Below, piece by piece: positions 11,233-20,953 of a stretch of DNA of 64,000 nt. Below the pieces are notes generated by a model that did no database searches, had not been told where the DNA came from, and worked only from the letters and a program-made list of their open reading frames with translations. The DNA lies in the NCBI RefSeq assembly GCF_002811985.1, contig NZ_NPDU01000003.1, forward strand, positions 1 to 64,000, in the 5' to 3' direction. The position numbers and the translations under genes were made by a program. Each line of letters starts with the position of its first letter. Position 1 is the stretch's first letter. The DNA comes from Leptospira adleri (GTDB lineage Bacteria > Spirochaetota > Leptospiria > Leptospirales > Leptospiraceae).

Positions 11233-12639
11233 TTGGTTGGCTTTTCGAGTGCGATCAAAAAGTGTTTCAGAATGCAATTGAGAGACCGAAAAACCTGGAT
11301 CCTTGCGGGAACGATTTTGTTTTTCTCCCTCCTCTTCATCAATGGGATTTCCAAATCGGGAAATCGTTCCGATTTCAGAGATTACTACAACGCTTCCGTT
11401 CGTTTTACGGAAGGAAATAATTTATATAATTTAGAACAGATCGACGAAATCCTTAGTAAACTGCAAACCGGGGAGATCAAAGTCGAAGAGGCGTTTACTC
11501 CGAAGGTTTTTATGCAGCTCAAGGAGATGATGGAGGGTCTTGGTTCTTATATCTATCCTCCCACGTTTGCATTTTTGTTGATCCCGATTTCCTTTCTTCC
11601 GTATCCGATCGCTTCTGCAGTTTTTTTGAGTCTGAACTTCTTGGCTCTTCTGGGTTTTTTATACATCCTTTCGATCCGACTTCCCATCAAAGGGAATTTG
11701 GTTTTTATCGTGGTTCTTTGTCTTCTCAATCTTCGCTTTTTGGAAAATCATCAGAACAACAACCAAGTCGGTTTTCTTTTGATGTTTCTGATCTTAGCTT
11801 CGGTGCATACGAAGAGAGATTGGTTGTCCGGTCTGCTGCTCGGGCTTGCGATCGTAATCAAGTTGACTCCGGGAGCCTTTGTTCTTTTCTTTTTGATGCA
11901 AAAAAGATATCGGGCCGTTCTTTATACGTTTGTGTTTTCCGTTTTTTGGATTCTTCTTCCTTGTATATACGCTCCTAGTTTTACGATAGAGATGACGTTG
12001 ACTTGGAAACAGTTGATCTTGGACAACTATCTCAAGTCTCCTTTGTTCCGCGCTTGGAAGAACAATCAGAGTTTGAACGCTACTCTTGCGAAATATTTTC
12101 TCAACTACGCCGACGTTCTCAATCAATCGCAGCTCGGTTATCCTCTCGCGGAACTTTCGGAAAAAGCAGTAAAAGGAATTTATTATATTCTTTCCTTGGG
12201 TCTCGTGATTCCCTTCTTCTGGAAAGTTTTTGCAAGACGAAAGGAAGAATTGACCCTAGGATGTTTGTTCGTTTTTTCGATTGTCTTCAGCGGGATTTCC
12301 TGGGTCCACGCGTTCGTCTTTCTTTTATACCCTTCCGCAATTCTTCTCGCGCGTCTTTGGTCCTTTGTGGAAGAAAAAGTTTTGCCATTTTGGAAAAACG
12401 GTTCCGATTCTTTCTGGAAAAAATGTTCGGCTTCGGTTCGAATCTTGTTTGCAAATGATAAAGTGAGTTCTTCCTTTTTGATCGGTTCGATCGTGATTCT
12501 TCTTTGCAATCGATCCGTCATCGGAGGCGGTAAGGAAGAAAAGTTGATGATGGCTTCCTATCTTCTTTATTTTGCGGTCTTTCAATATATTCTTCTTTTA
12601 TTGATTCAAGACGAACAACCGAGAACGGAAGAATCATAA
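11233..12639 (+). CDS. Membrane glycosyltransferase, GT87/DUF2029-like
   Basis: 468 residues. A TTG at 11233 is preceded by GTAGGAG at good spacing; the first ATG in frame (11272, MQLRDRKTW) has no clear ribosome site, so I keep TTG. There are about ten hydrophobic segments, and an N-terminal periplasmic motif SDFRDYYNASVRFTEGNNLYN, which resembles the acidic motif (D-F-x-x-Y) of DUF2029/GT87 polyprenyl-phosphate-mannose-dependent transferases. Also HQNNNQVGFLLMFLILAS and GLAIVIKLTPGAFVLFFL, typical of the family. Predicted role: adding a sugar from a lipid carrier to a cell-surface glycan outside the inner membrane. First gene of a plus-strand operon to 21294. Confidence 0.8.
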   Translation: MVGFSSAIKKCFRMQLRDRKTWILAGTILFFSLLFINGISKSGNRSDFRDYYNASVRFTEGNNLYNLEQIDEILSKLQTGEIKVEEAFTPKVFMQLKEMMEGLGSYIYPPTFAFLLIPISFLPYPIASAVFLSLNFLALLGFLYILSIRLPIKGNLVFIVVLCLLNLRFLENHQNNNQVGFLLMFLILASVHTKRDWLSGLLLGLAIVIKLTPGAFVLFFLMQKRYRAVLYTFVFSVFWILLPCIYAPSFTIEMTLTWKQLILDNYLKSPLFRAWKNNQSLNATLAKYFLNYADVLNQSQLGYPLAELSEKAVKGIYYILSLGLVIPFFWKVFARRKEELTLGCLFVFSIVFSGISWVHAFVFLLYPSAILLARLWSFVEEKVLPFWKNGSDSFWKKCSASVRILFANDKVSSSFLIGSIVILLCNRSVIGGGKEEKLMMASYLLYFAVFQYILLLLIQDEQPRTEES

Positions 12640-12653
12640 AAAAAATTACGACG

Positions 12654-13805
12654 ATGACGATTCGAACGAACGAACTCAAATACAAACCGAGGGTGGGTGT
12701 GGACGTCCGTCCTCTCGCATACGGGATCACGGGGAATTCAAGATATCTCGCCGAAGTTTTGAGAAGGCTGATCACAAACGAATCTCCTCTGGAATATTAT
12801 CTCTATTCGAACAAACCGATTCATACCGTATTTTATGATATTCTTTCGAACCAAAACTCGAGATTTTTTCTAACTGGAAAACTTCCCGGTGTGGCTTGGT
12901 TGAACTGGACCATTCCAAGAAGAATCAAAAAAGATCGTCTCGATCTTTTTTGGGGGACTCTTCAATTGTTACCCTTTTCTTGCGGGAGCGCGTTGACCGC
13001 GGTCAACTATCACGATCTCAATTTTCGATCGGCTCCTGAGACGATGACGACCGCGAACTACTGGCAACACCGGATTCTTTCGCCCCGAACTTTGAAAAAA
13101 GCGGATCTCGTGTTTTGTCTTTCCGAAAACACGCGCAACGATATTCTCAAGTTCAGACCGGCGCTGGATTCTAAATTGAAGGTGGTTTATCCGGGAGTGG
13201 ATTCTTTTCCGATTCTTCGTGAACCTCTTCGAAAACTTCCTGGAAACTTTTTATTTACAATCGGAACCCTCGAACCTCGTAAGAATCTAACCACTCTTGT
13301 TTCGGCGTATCGCGCTTTGAAAAAAGAGGATCCTTCTTTTCCGTATCCGCTTGTGATCGCGGGGCGTCTCGGATGGAAGTCGGAGGGCCTGACCGAATTG
13401 TTAAAAGAGGGAACCTTGGAATCGGAAGGAATTTTTTTCGTGGAAAATCCCGCTGACGAAGTCCTTGCCTGGTTGTATAGAAATTGTGTTTCCTTTTTGT
13501 TTCCTTCGATTCACGAAGGTTTCGGTCTTCCCTTGTTGGAGGCACTTCGGGAAGGAAAGATCTGCGTCGCCTCCGATATTCCTGTCTTTCATGAAATTTT
13601 GGATCGAAGTGTGGATTTGTTTGCGGAGCCCCTCGGAGTGAATTCTTGGGTTCGCGCTTTATCCGAACTCAAAAAAAGAAAATTGGAACGTCCGGAAATT
13701 TGGAACGCTTCCGATTGGACCTGGGATCGGACCGCGAAAAAAATCGAAGACGGTTTGATCGATCTCTGGAAGCACAGAAAGGAATTGCATCATCAAAAAA
13801 TATGA
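12654..13805 (+). CDS. Glycosyltransferase family 1 (GT4-like)
   Basis: 383 residues with a GT-B fold pattern. The N-terminal domain starts RVGVDVRPLAYGITGNSRYLAEVL, and includes AVNYHDLNFRSAPETM and the ADLVFCLSENTRNDIL helix. The C-terminal domain has LFTIGTLEPRKNLTTLVSAY, LVIAGRLGWKSEG and the nucleotide-sugar motif FLFPSIHEGFGLPLLEALREGKICVASD (E-x7-E type). Enzymes of this kind transfer a nucleotide-activated sugar, with a retaining mechanism, in the cytoplasm. The order with a GT87 enzyme and MBOAT genes suggests surface polysaccharide or glycolipid assembly. It follows the previous gene by 14 bases and its stop overlaps the next start (ATGA at 13802). Confidence 0.92.
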   Translation: MTIRTNELKYKPRVGVDVRPLAYGITGNSRYLAEVLRRLITNESPLEYYLYSNKPIHTVFYDILSNQNSRFFLTGKLPGVAWLNWTIPRRIKKDRLDLFWGTLQLLPFSCGSALTAVNYHDLNFRSAPETMTTANYWQHRILSPRTLKKADLVFCLSENTRNDILKFRPALDSKLKVVYPGVDSFPILREPLRKLPGNFLFTIGTLEPRKNLTTLVSAYRALKKEDPSFPYPLVIAGRLGWKSEGLTELLKEGTLESEGIFFVENPADEVLAWLYRNCVSFLFPSIHEGFGLPLLEALREGKICVASDIPVFHEILDRSVDLFAEPLGVNSWVRALSELKKRKLERPEIWNASDWTWDRTAKKIEDGLIDLWKHRKELHHQKI

Positions 13806-14404
13806 AACAAAATGAAAAAAGAATTTATTCCGGATGGGATTCTTTAAACGCGAACGACGTTTCCTTCGGAGTTCCGGTTTATTTAAAGATCAATCCGATT
13901 CCTCCGATCCTGATTACGTTTCTCGTGGGCGGAATTCTCTACGGTTGTTATCTGCTCGGCGGTTTGTCCGCGTCGTATCTTCAGAAGTTCACGGACTTTC
14001 TTTTGATTCCTAAGGTTTTGAATCTTCCTATCTTGCAGAATCCCCTGTTGTATCGGAGTGTAGGATATCTTACATTCGGCTATATCGGTTTTGCATTTCT
14101 TCTCGACTGGGTCCGTTTTATCAACAGAACTTGTTTTATGAAAGTTTCTCTTAAGGGAGATTTTCTTTCGGTCGAAACACGCGGCTTTTTCGGAAAGGAC
14201 GTGTTTCAGTGGAACCGCAGACAGAATGGGGTTCAGATCGTCCACAAAACGGGTGTTTTGCGACGACTTCTGGGTTTGGAAAGAATCTGGATCGCTGCCC
14301 CCGATCTAAGATCCGAAAGTTTCGTCTCTCAGGCGGGAATTCTATCTCCTTTCTTTTTTCGCGGCTCCAATCGAAATTTCATATCCTCCCTCTTTCAATA
14401 TTAA
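13802..14404 (+). CDS. Small membrane protein with PH-like domain
   Basis: ATG at 13802 overlaps the stop of the glycosyltransferase gene (ATGA), so translation is probably coupled; a longer frame upstream lies inside that gene and is ignored. About 200 residues: two transmembrane helices (PPILITFLVGGILYGCYLLGG and VGYLTFGYIGFAFLLDWV), then a soluble part MKVSLKGDFLSVETRGFFGKDVFQWNRRQNGVQIVHKTG that resembles bacterial PH/DUF304 domains. Family members often act as accessory membrane subunits. No enzyme motif seen. Its function in the operon is unknown. Confidence 0.75.
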   Translation: MKQNEKRIYSGWDSLNANDVSFGVPVYLKINPIPPILITFLVGGILYGCYLLGGLSASYLQKFTDFLLIPKVLNLPILQNPLLYRSVGYLTFGYIGFAFLLDWVRFINRTCFMKVSLKGDFLSVETRGFFGKDVFQWNRRQNGVQIVHKTGVLRRLLGLERIWIAAPDLRSESFVSQAGILSPFFFRGSNRNFISSLFQY

Positions 14405-14413
14405 GATTGTAGA

Positions 14414-15793
14414 ATGTATTTTTTCTCGGGGACCAAGAGCGCGCTTCAGGACAGAATCTTTTTTTCCTTTCTGATTCTATTTATCTTTTGCGTATTTTTG
14501 TTCGATCTTCGATTCCTTTCCCGGCACTACGACTGGGATGCGATCGTCTACGCCTACAATATCAATTCGGATCTTACCTGGAGAATTTTTTATAATCCTC
14601 ATCACCTCGGTTTCGAAAGTACCGGTTATCTCTATCTAAAACTCTGGAGGGAATTGTGGGGAAAAGATTCCGTGATGTTCGGGCTTCGTCTCCGGATCCT
14701 AGTTTCCGCGCTTGTTTTTCTTTTCTGTTTTATTTGGGCGTATCGAAAGATTTACTCCGACACGTTAGGCGCCCTTATCCTGGGTTTGGCGATTCATTTT
14801 TCTCAAGGGTTTTGGTTTTACGCGCAACACAACGATACACCTTTGATTCATTCCTGTCTCACCGCCCTTTTGTATCTTTCCTGCGTCTATTTTGCGAGAA
14901 AGGGTCATTCTCCGATTTCCCTTCTTGCGCTCTTTGGAATTCAGCTCTGGAGCGTTTACTTTCATCAGTCGGATATTCTATTCTTGCCTCTTGTTCCGAT
15001 CTCGATTCTTCTTTCTAAGACTTGGAAAGGAAAAGAATTCGTTTTTTCGTGGAAACTTCGCTTTGTGTTCGTGTATTGTTTCGCGCTTGTAGGAGCTCTT
15101 ACGCTCTCTTATCTCTACGTAGGATTTATCGTTCTCAACAGAAATCTGAGCGCGCCTTTGGACAGCGAGAAGAACTTTGCGAACTGGCTCTTCTTGTATG
15201 CGACAAAGGACAAATGGGGAAATTCTCCGGAAGCTAAAAACTACGTGATGAACTTCTATCGGGGGATCGGTGACGCGTTTCTAAACTTCGAAGGAGTGAA
15301 GAACGGACTCAGAGTGAGATTGAACTCTTGGGAGAATCGAGAGGCGCTTCCTTACAATCTAAATCTTATGTTTTGGGTTTCGATTCTTCTGATTTTCATT
15401 TTTAATATACGCAATGTTTGGAAGCGTTTTCGAATCGAGACGATTCTTTTGTCTTTCTGGCTCGTTCCTTCGATTTTATTTTATACTTGGTGGGAAGGAT
15501 ATTTTTTTGAATTTTGGGTGGGAACTTCGATCGGTATGATTCTTCTTGCGGGCCTTACCTTGAAATCTTTGGAATTTCGTCCTTTCCTTTTCGGAAGCCG
15601 CGCCGTTTTACACTCCTTTCTTATCATTTGGGTTCTTCTTTTGTTTCTTGTGAATTTTTCCTATTCAACGTATCCTCGTTCCTCGAAAAAATCAGTGAGT
15701 TATATCGAAGGAATCGAATTCAAACTCGAAGCGATTCTTCCGGAAAAAGTTTATCCGCCGGAAACTCCGAAGGCCGGTCTTTTCGAACGGTAA
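14414..15793 (+). CDS. Multi-pass membrane protein of the glycan operon
   Basis: 459 residues and about ten hydrophobic segments. The first periplasmic loop, DLRFLSRHYDWDAIVYAYNINSDLTW, carries an acidic D-W-D motif near the first transmembrane helix as in GT-C glycosyltransferases, and the next loop has YNPHHLGFESTGYLYLKLWREL; the PHHL motif is reminiscent of the same class. I do not recognise a named family. A lipid-carrier-linked sugar transferase is the most likely role given the neighbours. It follows the PH-like gene by 9 bases. The 97-base gap after it precedes the first MBOAT gene. Confidence 0.7.
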   Translation: MYFFSGTKSALQDRIFFSFLILFIFCVFLFDLRFLSRHYDWDAIVYAYNINSDLTWRIFYNPHHLGFESTGYLYLKLWRELWGKDSVMFGLRLRILVSALVFLFCFIWAYRKIYSDTLGALILGLAIHFSQGFWFYAQHNDTPLIHSCLTALLYLSCVYFARKGHSPISLLALFGIQLWSVYFHQSDILFLPLVPISILLSKTWKGKEFVFSWKLRFVFVYCFALVGALTLSYLYVGFIVLNRNLSAPLDSEKNFANWLFLYATKDKWGNSPEAKNYVMNFYRGIGDAFLNFEGVKNGLRVRLNSWENREALPYNLNLMFWVSILLIFIFNIRNVWKRFRIETILLSFWLVPSILFYTWWEGYFFEFWVGTSIGMILLAGLTLKSLEFRPFLFGSRAVLHSFLIIWVLLLFLVNFSYSTYPRSSKKSVSYIEGIEFKLEAILPEKVYPPETPKAGLFER

Positions 15794-15890
15794 AATCCAA
15801 GCTGGAAAGGCCTTAAATTGATGTTGTAAGGATATTCTATTTTGAAAAACTGCTCTTCAGGTCTTTTAAAATACTAAATCAAGACGAACC

Positions 15891-17306
15891 ATGCTCTTCA
15901 ATTCCCTTCACTTTTTATTTTTTTTCCCCGTAGTTCTTATTCTCAATCATCTGCTCAAGGGCAAGATTCAAAGAATCTTTCTCCTAGGGGCGAGCTTTTA
16001 TTTTTACATGTCTTGGCGAAAAGAATTCATCCTTCTTTTGCTCTATTCGATCGTTATCGATTATTTCGCTTCCTTAAAAATTTCGGCGTCGCCTCAAGGT
16101 TCGAAAGCGAGAAGAATTTGGTTGGTGCTTTCTCTCGTCACGAATCTCGGTTTGCTCGCCTATTTTAAGTATACGAACTTTCTTTTGGAGGTCGTGAACG
16201 ATCTTACTCCGTTTGCAGGTTTTAAATTTGCGTATTACGATATCATTCTTCCGGTCGGAATTTCCTTCTACACGTTTCAGTCGATGAGTTATACGATCGA
16301 CGTCTATCGCGGACAGATCGAAGCGAAAAAATCTTTTCTCGATTTCGCGTTGTATGTTTCTTTCTTTCCTCAGCTTGTGGCGGGACCGATCGTCCGCGCG
16401 CAGACGTTCTTTCGGGATTTGGATATGCCCCTTCCCGTCAATAAGGAAGACATCCAAATCGCGTTCTGTCAGATTCTGATTGGCTTTACTAGAAAAATCG
16501 TATTCGCGGATAACCTTGCGAAGGTGGTCGACTTCACTTTCAAGAATTATGCGACCTTAAATCCGATCGAAATATGGACGGGCGCGCTCGCCTTCGGTTG
16601 GCAGATCTACTTCGACTTTGCCGGTTATACGGACATCGCGATCGGAGTCGCGAGACTGTTCGGTTATAAGTTCGATCCGAACTTCAATTTCCCGATGGTC
16701 GCGAGGAATATAACGGATCATTGGTCGCGTTGGCATATTTCCTTTTCCACTTGGATCCGGGACTACATCTTCATTCCGTTAGGCGGATCCAGAGGTTCGA
16801 TACTTTTTACGTATCGGAATATCTTCATCACTTGGTTCTTTGCCGGAGTTTGGCACGGCGCGGCGTATCATTACATCGGCTGGGGTTTGTGGCAGGGGAT
16901 TATGATTCTCGCAAATAGGGAATACGGAAAGACCAAAGCCGCCGCGTTCTTAAATGAAAAGGGCGGAAGAATCTACGATATCGCCGCAAGAGTATTTACG
17001 ATGTTTTGCCTAACGTTCGGGTTTATCATGTTCCGCGCTGAAACCATGGAAAAGGCGATTCCGATGATGAAAGCTCTCGTCTTTTGGGTGCCGGGCGGGT
17101 TTTCGTCGGTGAAAGGTTATACCAATTACACATACGGAATATTACTTTTGATTTGTTTCGTCGCCTCTTATCTTTTTGCAAAAAATAACATCGAGAAGAT
17201 CGTACAAAGCCGCTGGAAGTTTATCCTATTCTTCTTGGCGAACGTATTTATGCTTTTGATTTTCGGAATCACGGAAAGCCAGAGCTTTCTCTATTTTGCG
17301 TTTTAG
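15891..17306 (+). CDS. MBOAT O-acyltransferase, AlgI-like (copy 1)
   Basis: 471 residues, length and topology as for AlgI/DltB-type MBOAT proteins: MLFNSLHFLFFFPVVLIL start, LGASFYFYMSWRKEF, ILPVGISFYTFQSMSYTIDVYRG, SFFPQLVAGPIVRA, then WSRWHISFSTWIRDYIFIPLGGSRGS and the active-site histidine in FAGVWHGAAYH (H322). Such proteins pass an acyl group across the inner membrane for transfer onto an exported polysaccharide. Here it is followed at once by an SGNH protein, the usual partner that completes acetylation in the periplasm (as AlgI with AlgJ/AlgX). Confidence 0.93.
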   Translation: MLFNSLHFLFFFPVVLILNHLLKGKIQRIFLLGASFYFYMSWRKEFILLLLYSIVIDYFASLKISASPQGSKARRIWLVLSLVTNLGLLAYFKYTNFLLEVVNDLTPFAGFKFAYYDIILPVGISFYTFQSMSYTIDVYRGQIEAKKSFLDFALYVSFFPQLVAGPIVRAQTFFRDLDMPLPVNKEDIQIAFCQILIGFTRKIVFADNLAKVVDFTFKNYATLNPIEIWTGALAFGWQIYFDFAGYTDIAIGVARLFGYKFDPNFNFPMVARNITDHWSRWHISFSTWIRDYIFIPLGGSRGSILFTYRNIFITWFFAGVWHGAAYHYIGWGLWQGIMILANREYGKTKAAAFLNEKGGRIYDIAARVFTMFCLTFGFIMFRAETMEKAIPMMKALVFWVPGGFSSVKGYTNYTYGILLLICFVASYLFAKNNIEKIVQSRWKFILFFLANVFMLLIFGITESQSFLYFAF

Positions 17307-17321
17307 GAACCCATATCCGCT

Positions 17322-18482
17322 ATGAAAGAATATCTTGCATTTTTGAAGGATTCCAAATTCTGGATTCCGCTCTTGATCCTGACTTTTTTAGAAACGGGAA
17401 TGCAGTTCGGTTGTTACAGACCGTTCTTGAAGAAAAATTCTTACGCCGCAAACGTTTCCAGAATTACGAGTCATGTAATCGATAAACAAAAAGAATTCGA
17501 CCCGGACATTCTCATCGTAGGAACTTCGGTCGCTTATCAAGGATTGTCTCTTCCGATTCTGAATAAGGAATTGGAACCTTTCGGAAAAAAAATTCAATCG
17601 ATCGCGATTCCCGGAACCGAGTTGATCGTCCAGGATCTGGCGGTGTTAAAAGCGCTTCCGCATTTTAAAAAAGTAAAAACGGTCGTGCACGTTTTTGAAA
17701 TTACCACTCCTTGGGTCGGTCAAAAAATTCTAAACCTGCACACGCTCGCGATGATCTCGGAGTTCGATCGTTTGCAAGTTTATCCTAAGATTTATGATTT
17801 CGGTTACGAAGTCAAAACGGACGATCTCGCTTATATCACCTTAAAGTCGATCGCATATAGAAGAGATATTCAGGATTTGATCTTGAGTCCTTCCAAACGG
17901 ATCAAGGACATCGGCAAACGTTTTAAGAATGAGAATCCGGATCCTTGGGATTACGAGAATTCCTACAAAGAAAAAATCAGCATGTATCCGATCAAGGACG
18001 TTCCGGATTGTGTCGCTAAAACGGATCCTGCAAACGGACAACCGATTCCGGAAGGATCCGATCGATTTCACAAAAAAGCGATCTATGATACCTGTGTTTT
18101 GTCGAGCAATCCGCTCAGCAATGCGGTGGAAGACGCCGTTACAAAACAATACTTCGATCGTCTCAAAATTCTTCACGACGATATTAGAAGAATTGGAAGA
18201 GAGAACGGACAGGAAATCGAAATCATCGGAGTCATAGCTCCTTACAGCCAACTGATCCAAGAATGGAGGCTGGAAGAACGCAACCAAGTCTGGAAACGCG
18301 AATTACAACGGATCAATCCGACAAAACCTGTGCCTCTTCTCGATTATCAGACTCTTTTGGACGGACCGGACAACGGCGATTACTATTACGACTTGATCCA
18401 TCTCAACAAGTTGGGAATGGAGAAGTTGAGTTTCGCGTTCGCAAAAGATTTGAGAGAAACTCTCGTTAAGGAAAAGAAATGA
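17322..18482 (+). CDS. SGNH/AlgJ-like O-acetylation partner (copy 1)
   Basis: 386 residues: a single N-terminal membrane helix (FWIPLLILTFLETGMQFG) and then a periplasmic domain. Block I of an SGNH hydrolase is seen in DILIVGTSVAYQG (S69), and the Asp-His end in YYYDLIHLNKLGMEKL near the C-terminus. This is the fold of AlgJ, PatB and DltD-like acetyltransferases. It starts 15 bases after MBOAT copy 1 and its TGA overlaps the ATG of MBOAT copy 2 (ATGA at 18479), so the two pairs are expressed as one unit. The acceptor glycan is unknown. Confidence 0.82.
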   Translation: MKEYLAFLKDSKFWIPLLILTFLETGMQFGCYRPFLKKNSYAANVSRITSHVIDKQKEFDPDILIVGTSVAYQGLSLPILNKELEPFGKKIQSIAIPGTELIVQDLAVLKALPHFKKVKTVVHVFEITTPWVGQKILNLHTLAMISEFDRLQVYPKIYDFGYEVKTDDLAYITLKSIAYRRDIQDLILSPSKRIKDIGKRFKNENPDPWDYENSYKEKISMYPIKDVPDCVAKTDPANGQPIPEGSDRFHKKAIYDTCVLSSNPLSNAVEDAVTKQYFDRLKILHDDIRRIGRENGQEIEIIGVIAPYSQLIQEWRLEERNQVWKRELQRINPTKPVPLLDYQTLLDGPDNGDYYYDLIHLNKLGMEKLSFAFAKDLRETLVKEKK

Positions 18483-19876
18483 TCTTTACCTCCACACTTT
18501 TCCTTCTTTTCTTTTTAGCGGTATATCTTTTTTACTGGGCTTACGACGGACGAAAATATAGAGAATGGGTGATCGTGATCGCCTCTCTTGTGTTTTACGC
18601 CACTTGGAGTTTACCCTTTCTTGTTCATCTATTAGCGATTCTTTATGTGAATTATCTCGCTGTTCGGAGTCTTTTTAAAAACAAAAACCTCGCCGTCCTG
18701 CGTGCGATCGTAGTTCTCGATCTGATCAACCTCGCCGTCTTCAAATATTTTTATTTCTTTACCGAGAATTTTTACTCTTGGACCCACTGGGGATTTTTGG
18801 ATCAGAAAACATTCGGCTTTCAGATCATACTTCCTCTCGCCATCAGCTTCTATACGTTTCAGATCATCGCCTTTGTCGTGGACGTCTATCGGGGAAAGAT
18901 TGCGGAAGATACGGGGTTTTTCCGATTCGTTCTGTTCATTCTATTCTTCCCTCAGTTGGTGGCAGGCCCGATCATGCGTCATCAGGATTTTTTCCCGATC
19001 CTGGACAAGGTAAGAATCAAACCTTCCTTTATCTACGCCGGACTTTATCTCTTGGGACTTGGGATCGCAAAAAAAATTCTAGTCGCGGATAATATCGCTT
19101 CCTTGGTGGATCCGGTTTTCCGAAATCCGAACGAATACGATAACTATTCCCTCTTCTTAGCGGTTCAAGGATTTACCTGGCAGGTTTATTGCGACTTCAG
19201 CGGTTATACGGATATCGCTAGGGGATGCGCCTTTTTGATGGGATTCAATATCCCGGTAAACTTTCGCGCTCCTTTTTTCAGTCAGAACATCCAGGATCTT
19301 TGGAGGCGTTGGCATATCACGCTCGCGACTTGGCTTCGGGATTATATCTATATTCCTCTGGGCGGATCCAGAACTTCGGAACCAAGGGTATATTTGAATC
19401 TCATCGCCACATTCACGTTAGGCGGCTTTTGGCACGGAGCGAGCTGGACCTATGTGATCTGGGGTTTTTGGCACGGAGTTTGTTTGGTGATCGATCGGCT
19501 TATGGATCGTATCGGAATTCCTAAATTGCCGGAAAAGGGTTTTGTTTGGTTCGCGATCCGCGCTTTGTTCATCTATTCCATCTTTGTCATCGGTGCGGTC
19601 TTTTTCCGTTCGCAAAACCTCGGAGATAGTTGGTATATACTGAAGAACGGTTTGCTCTGGGTCGCCGATCCCGCCAAACACGTGTTAAGAACCGATCTGG
19701 TGGCGCCTTTTTTAATCGGCGGAATTTTATTGCATACTCTGGAGTATTTCGAAAAAACTCCGAGATTCTATTATCGGCATAAGAAAACGATCGTAATCGT
19801 CTTTATGGTCGTCCTCGTTCTTCTCCTTTCCAATTACGCCGGTAAAGGACAAGACTTTATCTACTTTCAGTTTTGA
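18479..19876 (+). CDS. MBOAT O-acyltransferase, AlgI-like (copy 2)
   Basis: 465 residues with the same layout as copy 1: FYWAYDGRKYREWVIVI, ILPLAISFYTFQIIAFVVDVYRG, LFFPQLVAGPIMRHQDF, LWRRWHITLATWLRDYIYIPLGGSR, and catalytic His in LGGFWHGASW (H319). The two copies are clearly related but diverged well over most of their length, so an old duplication or two different acceptors is more likely than a recent one. It overlaps the SGNH gene before it and is followed after 9 bases by another SGNH protein. Confidence 0.93.
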   Translation: MIFTSTLFLLFFLAVYLFYWAYDGRKYREWVIVIASLVFYATWSLPFLVHLLAILYVNYLAVRSLFKNKNLAVLRAIVVLDLINLAVFKYFYFFTENFYSWTHWGFLDQKTFGFQIILPLAISFYTFQIIAFVVDVYRGKIAEDTGFFRFVLFILFFPQLVAGPIMRHQDFFPILDKVRIKPSFIYAGLYLLGLGIAKKILVADNIASLVDPVFRNPNEYDNYSLFLAVQGFTWQVYCDFSGYTDIARGCAFLMGFNIPVNFRAPFFSQNIQDLWRRWHITLATWLRDYIYIPLGGSRTSEPRVYLNLIATFTLGGFWHGASWTYVIWGFWHGVCLVIDRLMDRIGIPKLPEKGFVWFAIRALFIYSIFVIGAVFFRSQNLGDSWYILKNGLLWVADPAKHVLRTDLVAPFLIGGILLHTLEYFEKTPRFYYRHKKTIVIVFMVVLVLLLSNYAGKGQDFIYFQF

Positions 19877-19885
19877 GGAAGAATT

Positions 19886-20953
19886 ATGAGCGAACAAAAA
19901 ATAAAAATCATACTTCCTTTTCTCCGGAATAAACTTTTATGGATTCCTCTTTTCTGTTTTGCGTTTACGTTCGGCTTGGATCGATTTCTTTCTTCGGATC
20001 TGATTCGGCCTTATACGGAAGCCGGCGCCGAATATTACTTTTACGAGATGAAGGATCGAGTTCTATCCGCGCTCGTAAAACAAAAAGAATCCGCTACGCC
20101 GGAGGAAAAAACTCTTATCTTTTTCGGAACCTCTCACATGGGAGAATTTTCGTTGGAAACGATTCGGAAAAAAAGAAAGGATCTGATCGTTTACAATTTT
20201 TCCGCGCCGTCGGCGCCTTTTTCGTATCATAACTACAATTTGGAAAAGATCTTATCTGCGGGCGTCAAACTCGATTACGCGATTTTAGAATTTTATCCGG
20301 ATTCTATGACCGATTTTTGCAATCGATATCCGTTGCGTTATTCCTACGATCTATCGTATTTTCTGCGTTATGCGAACGAATTCTCAACGAACGATTGGGA
20401 TACATTTTTGAGATCGAGAGTGTTTAGAACAACGGTGTTTCCGCCTCGTTTTAAGGAAGCGATGCAAAGAATCAAGGACCCGAGTTCGAAGGAAATGATG
20501 CTCGCCATCAAAAATCTTCTGATGAACGAATCCGATAAGTTCAACGGTGGAATCCCGAACGTATTGCTTTCGAACACTCCGCCCGAAAAACTCGAGGAGG
20601 AAGCCGCGAAATACTACGACGATATCTATCGATATATAAAGATATCCGAGGTGCAAAAAGGATTCCTGTTTCACTTTCTGGAAACCGCGGAAAAAAACGG
20701 TATCAAAGTTATTCTCTGGTCCCCTCTTCTGTATTCAGGGTTGGAATCTCGGGTGAAGTCCGCGGGATTTTACCCTTCTTGGGATAAGATTCGCAACGAA
20801 GTATTAGAATTTCGGAATGTATCTCCCCTCGATATGAACGATTTTCGGGACCGGGTGAAATGTCAGAAGTTTATCGATCCTCATCACCTGAGCGGAGGAT
20901 GTTATCCCGAACCTACGGAAATTCTAATCGACTACCTGGACGTTAAACGTTGA
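19886..20953 (+). CDS. DUF1574-like SGNH protein (copy 2)
   Basis: 355 residues with one N-terminal membrane helix (LLWIPLFCFAFTFGLDRFL). SGNH block I is LIFFGTSHMGEFS (S83), and the Asp-His pair is in KFIDPHHLSGG near the C-terminus. I recall DUF1574 as a family expanded in Leptospira, often next to MBOAT genes. Predicted role: periplasmic partner of MBOAT copy 2 that places an acyl group on a surface glycan. The stop codon overlaps the TTG start of the MazG-type gene (TTGA at 20950). Confidence 0.82.
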   Translation: MSEQKIKIILPFLRNKLLWIPLFCFAFTFGLDRFLSSDLIRPYTEAGAEYYFYEMKDRVLSALVKQKESATPEEKTLIFFGTSHMGEFSLETIRKKRKDLIVYNFSAPSAPFSYHNYNLEKILSAGVKLDYAILEFYPDSMTDFCNRYPLRYSYDLSYFLRYANEFSTNDWDTFLRSRVFRTTVFPPRFKEAMQRIKDPSSKEMMLAIKNLLMNESDKFNGGIPNVLLSNTPPEKLEEEAAKYYDDIYRYIKISEVQKGFLFHFLETAEKNGIKVILWSPLLYSGLESRVKSAGFYPSWDKIRNEVLEFRNVSPLDMNDFRDRVKCQKFIDPHHLSGGCYPEPTEILIDYLDVKR

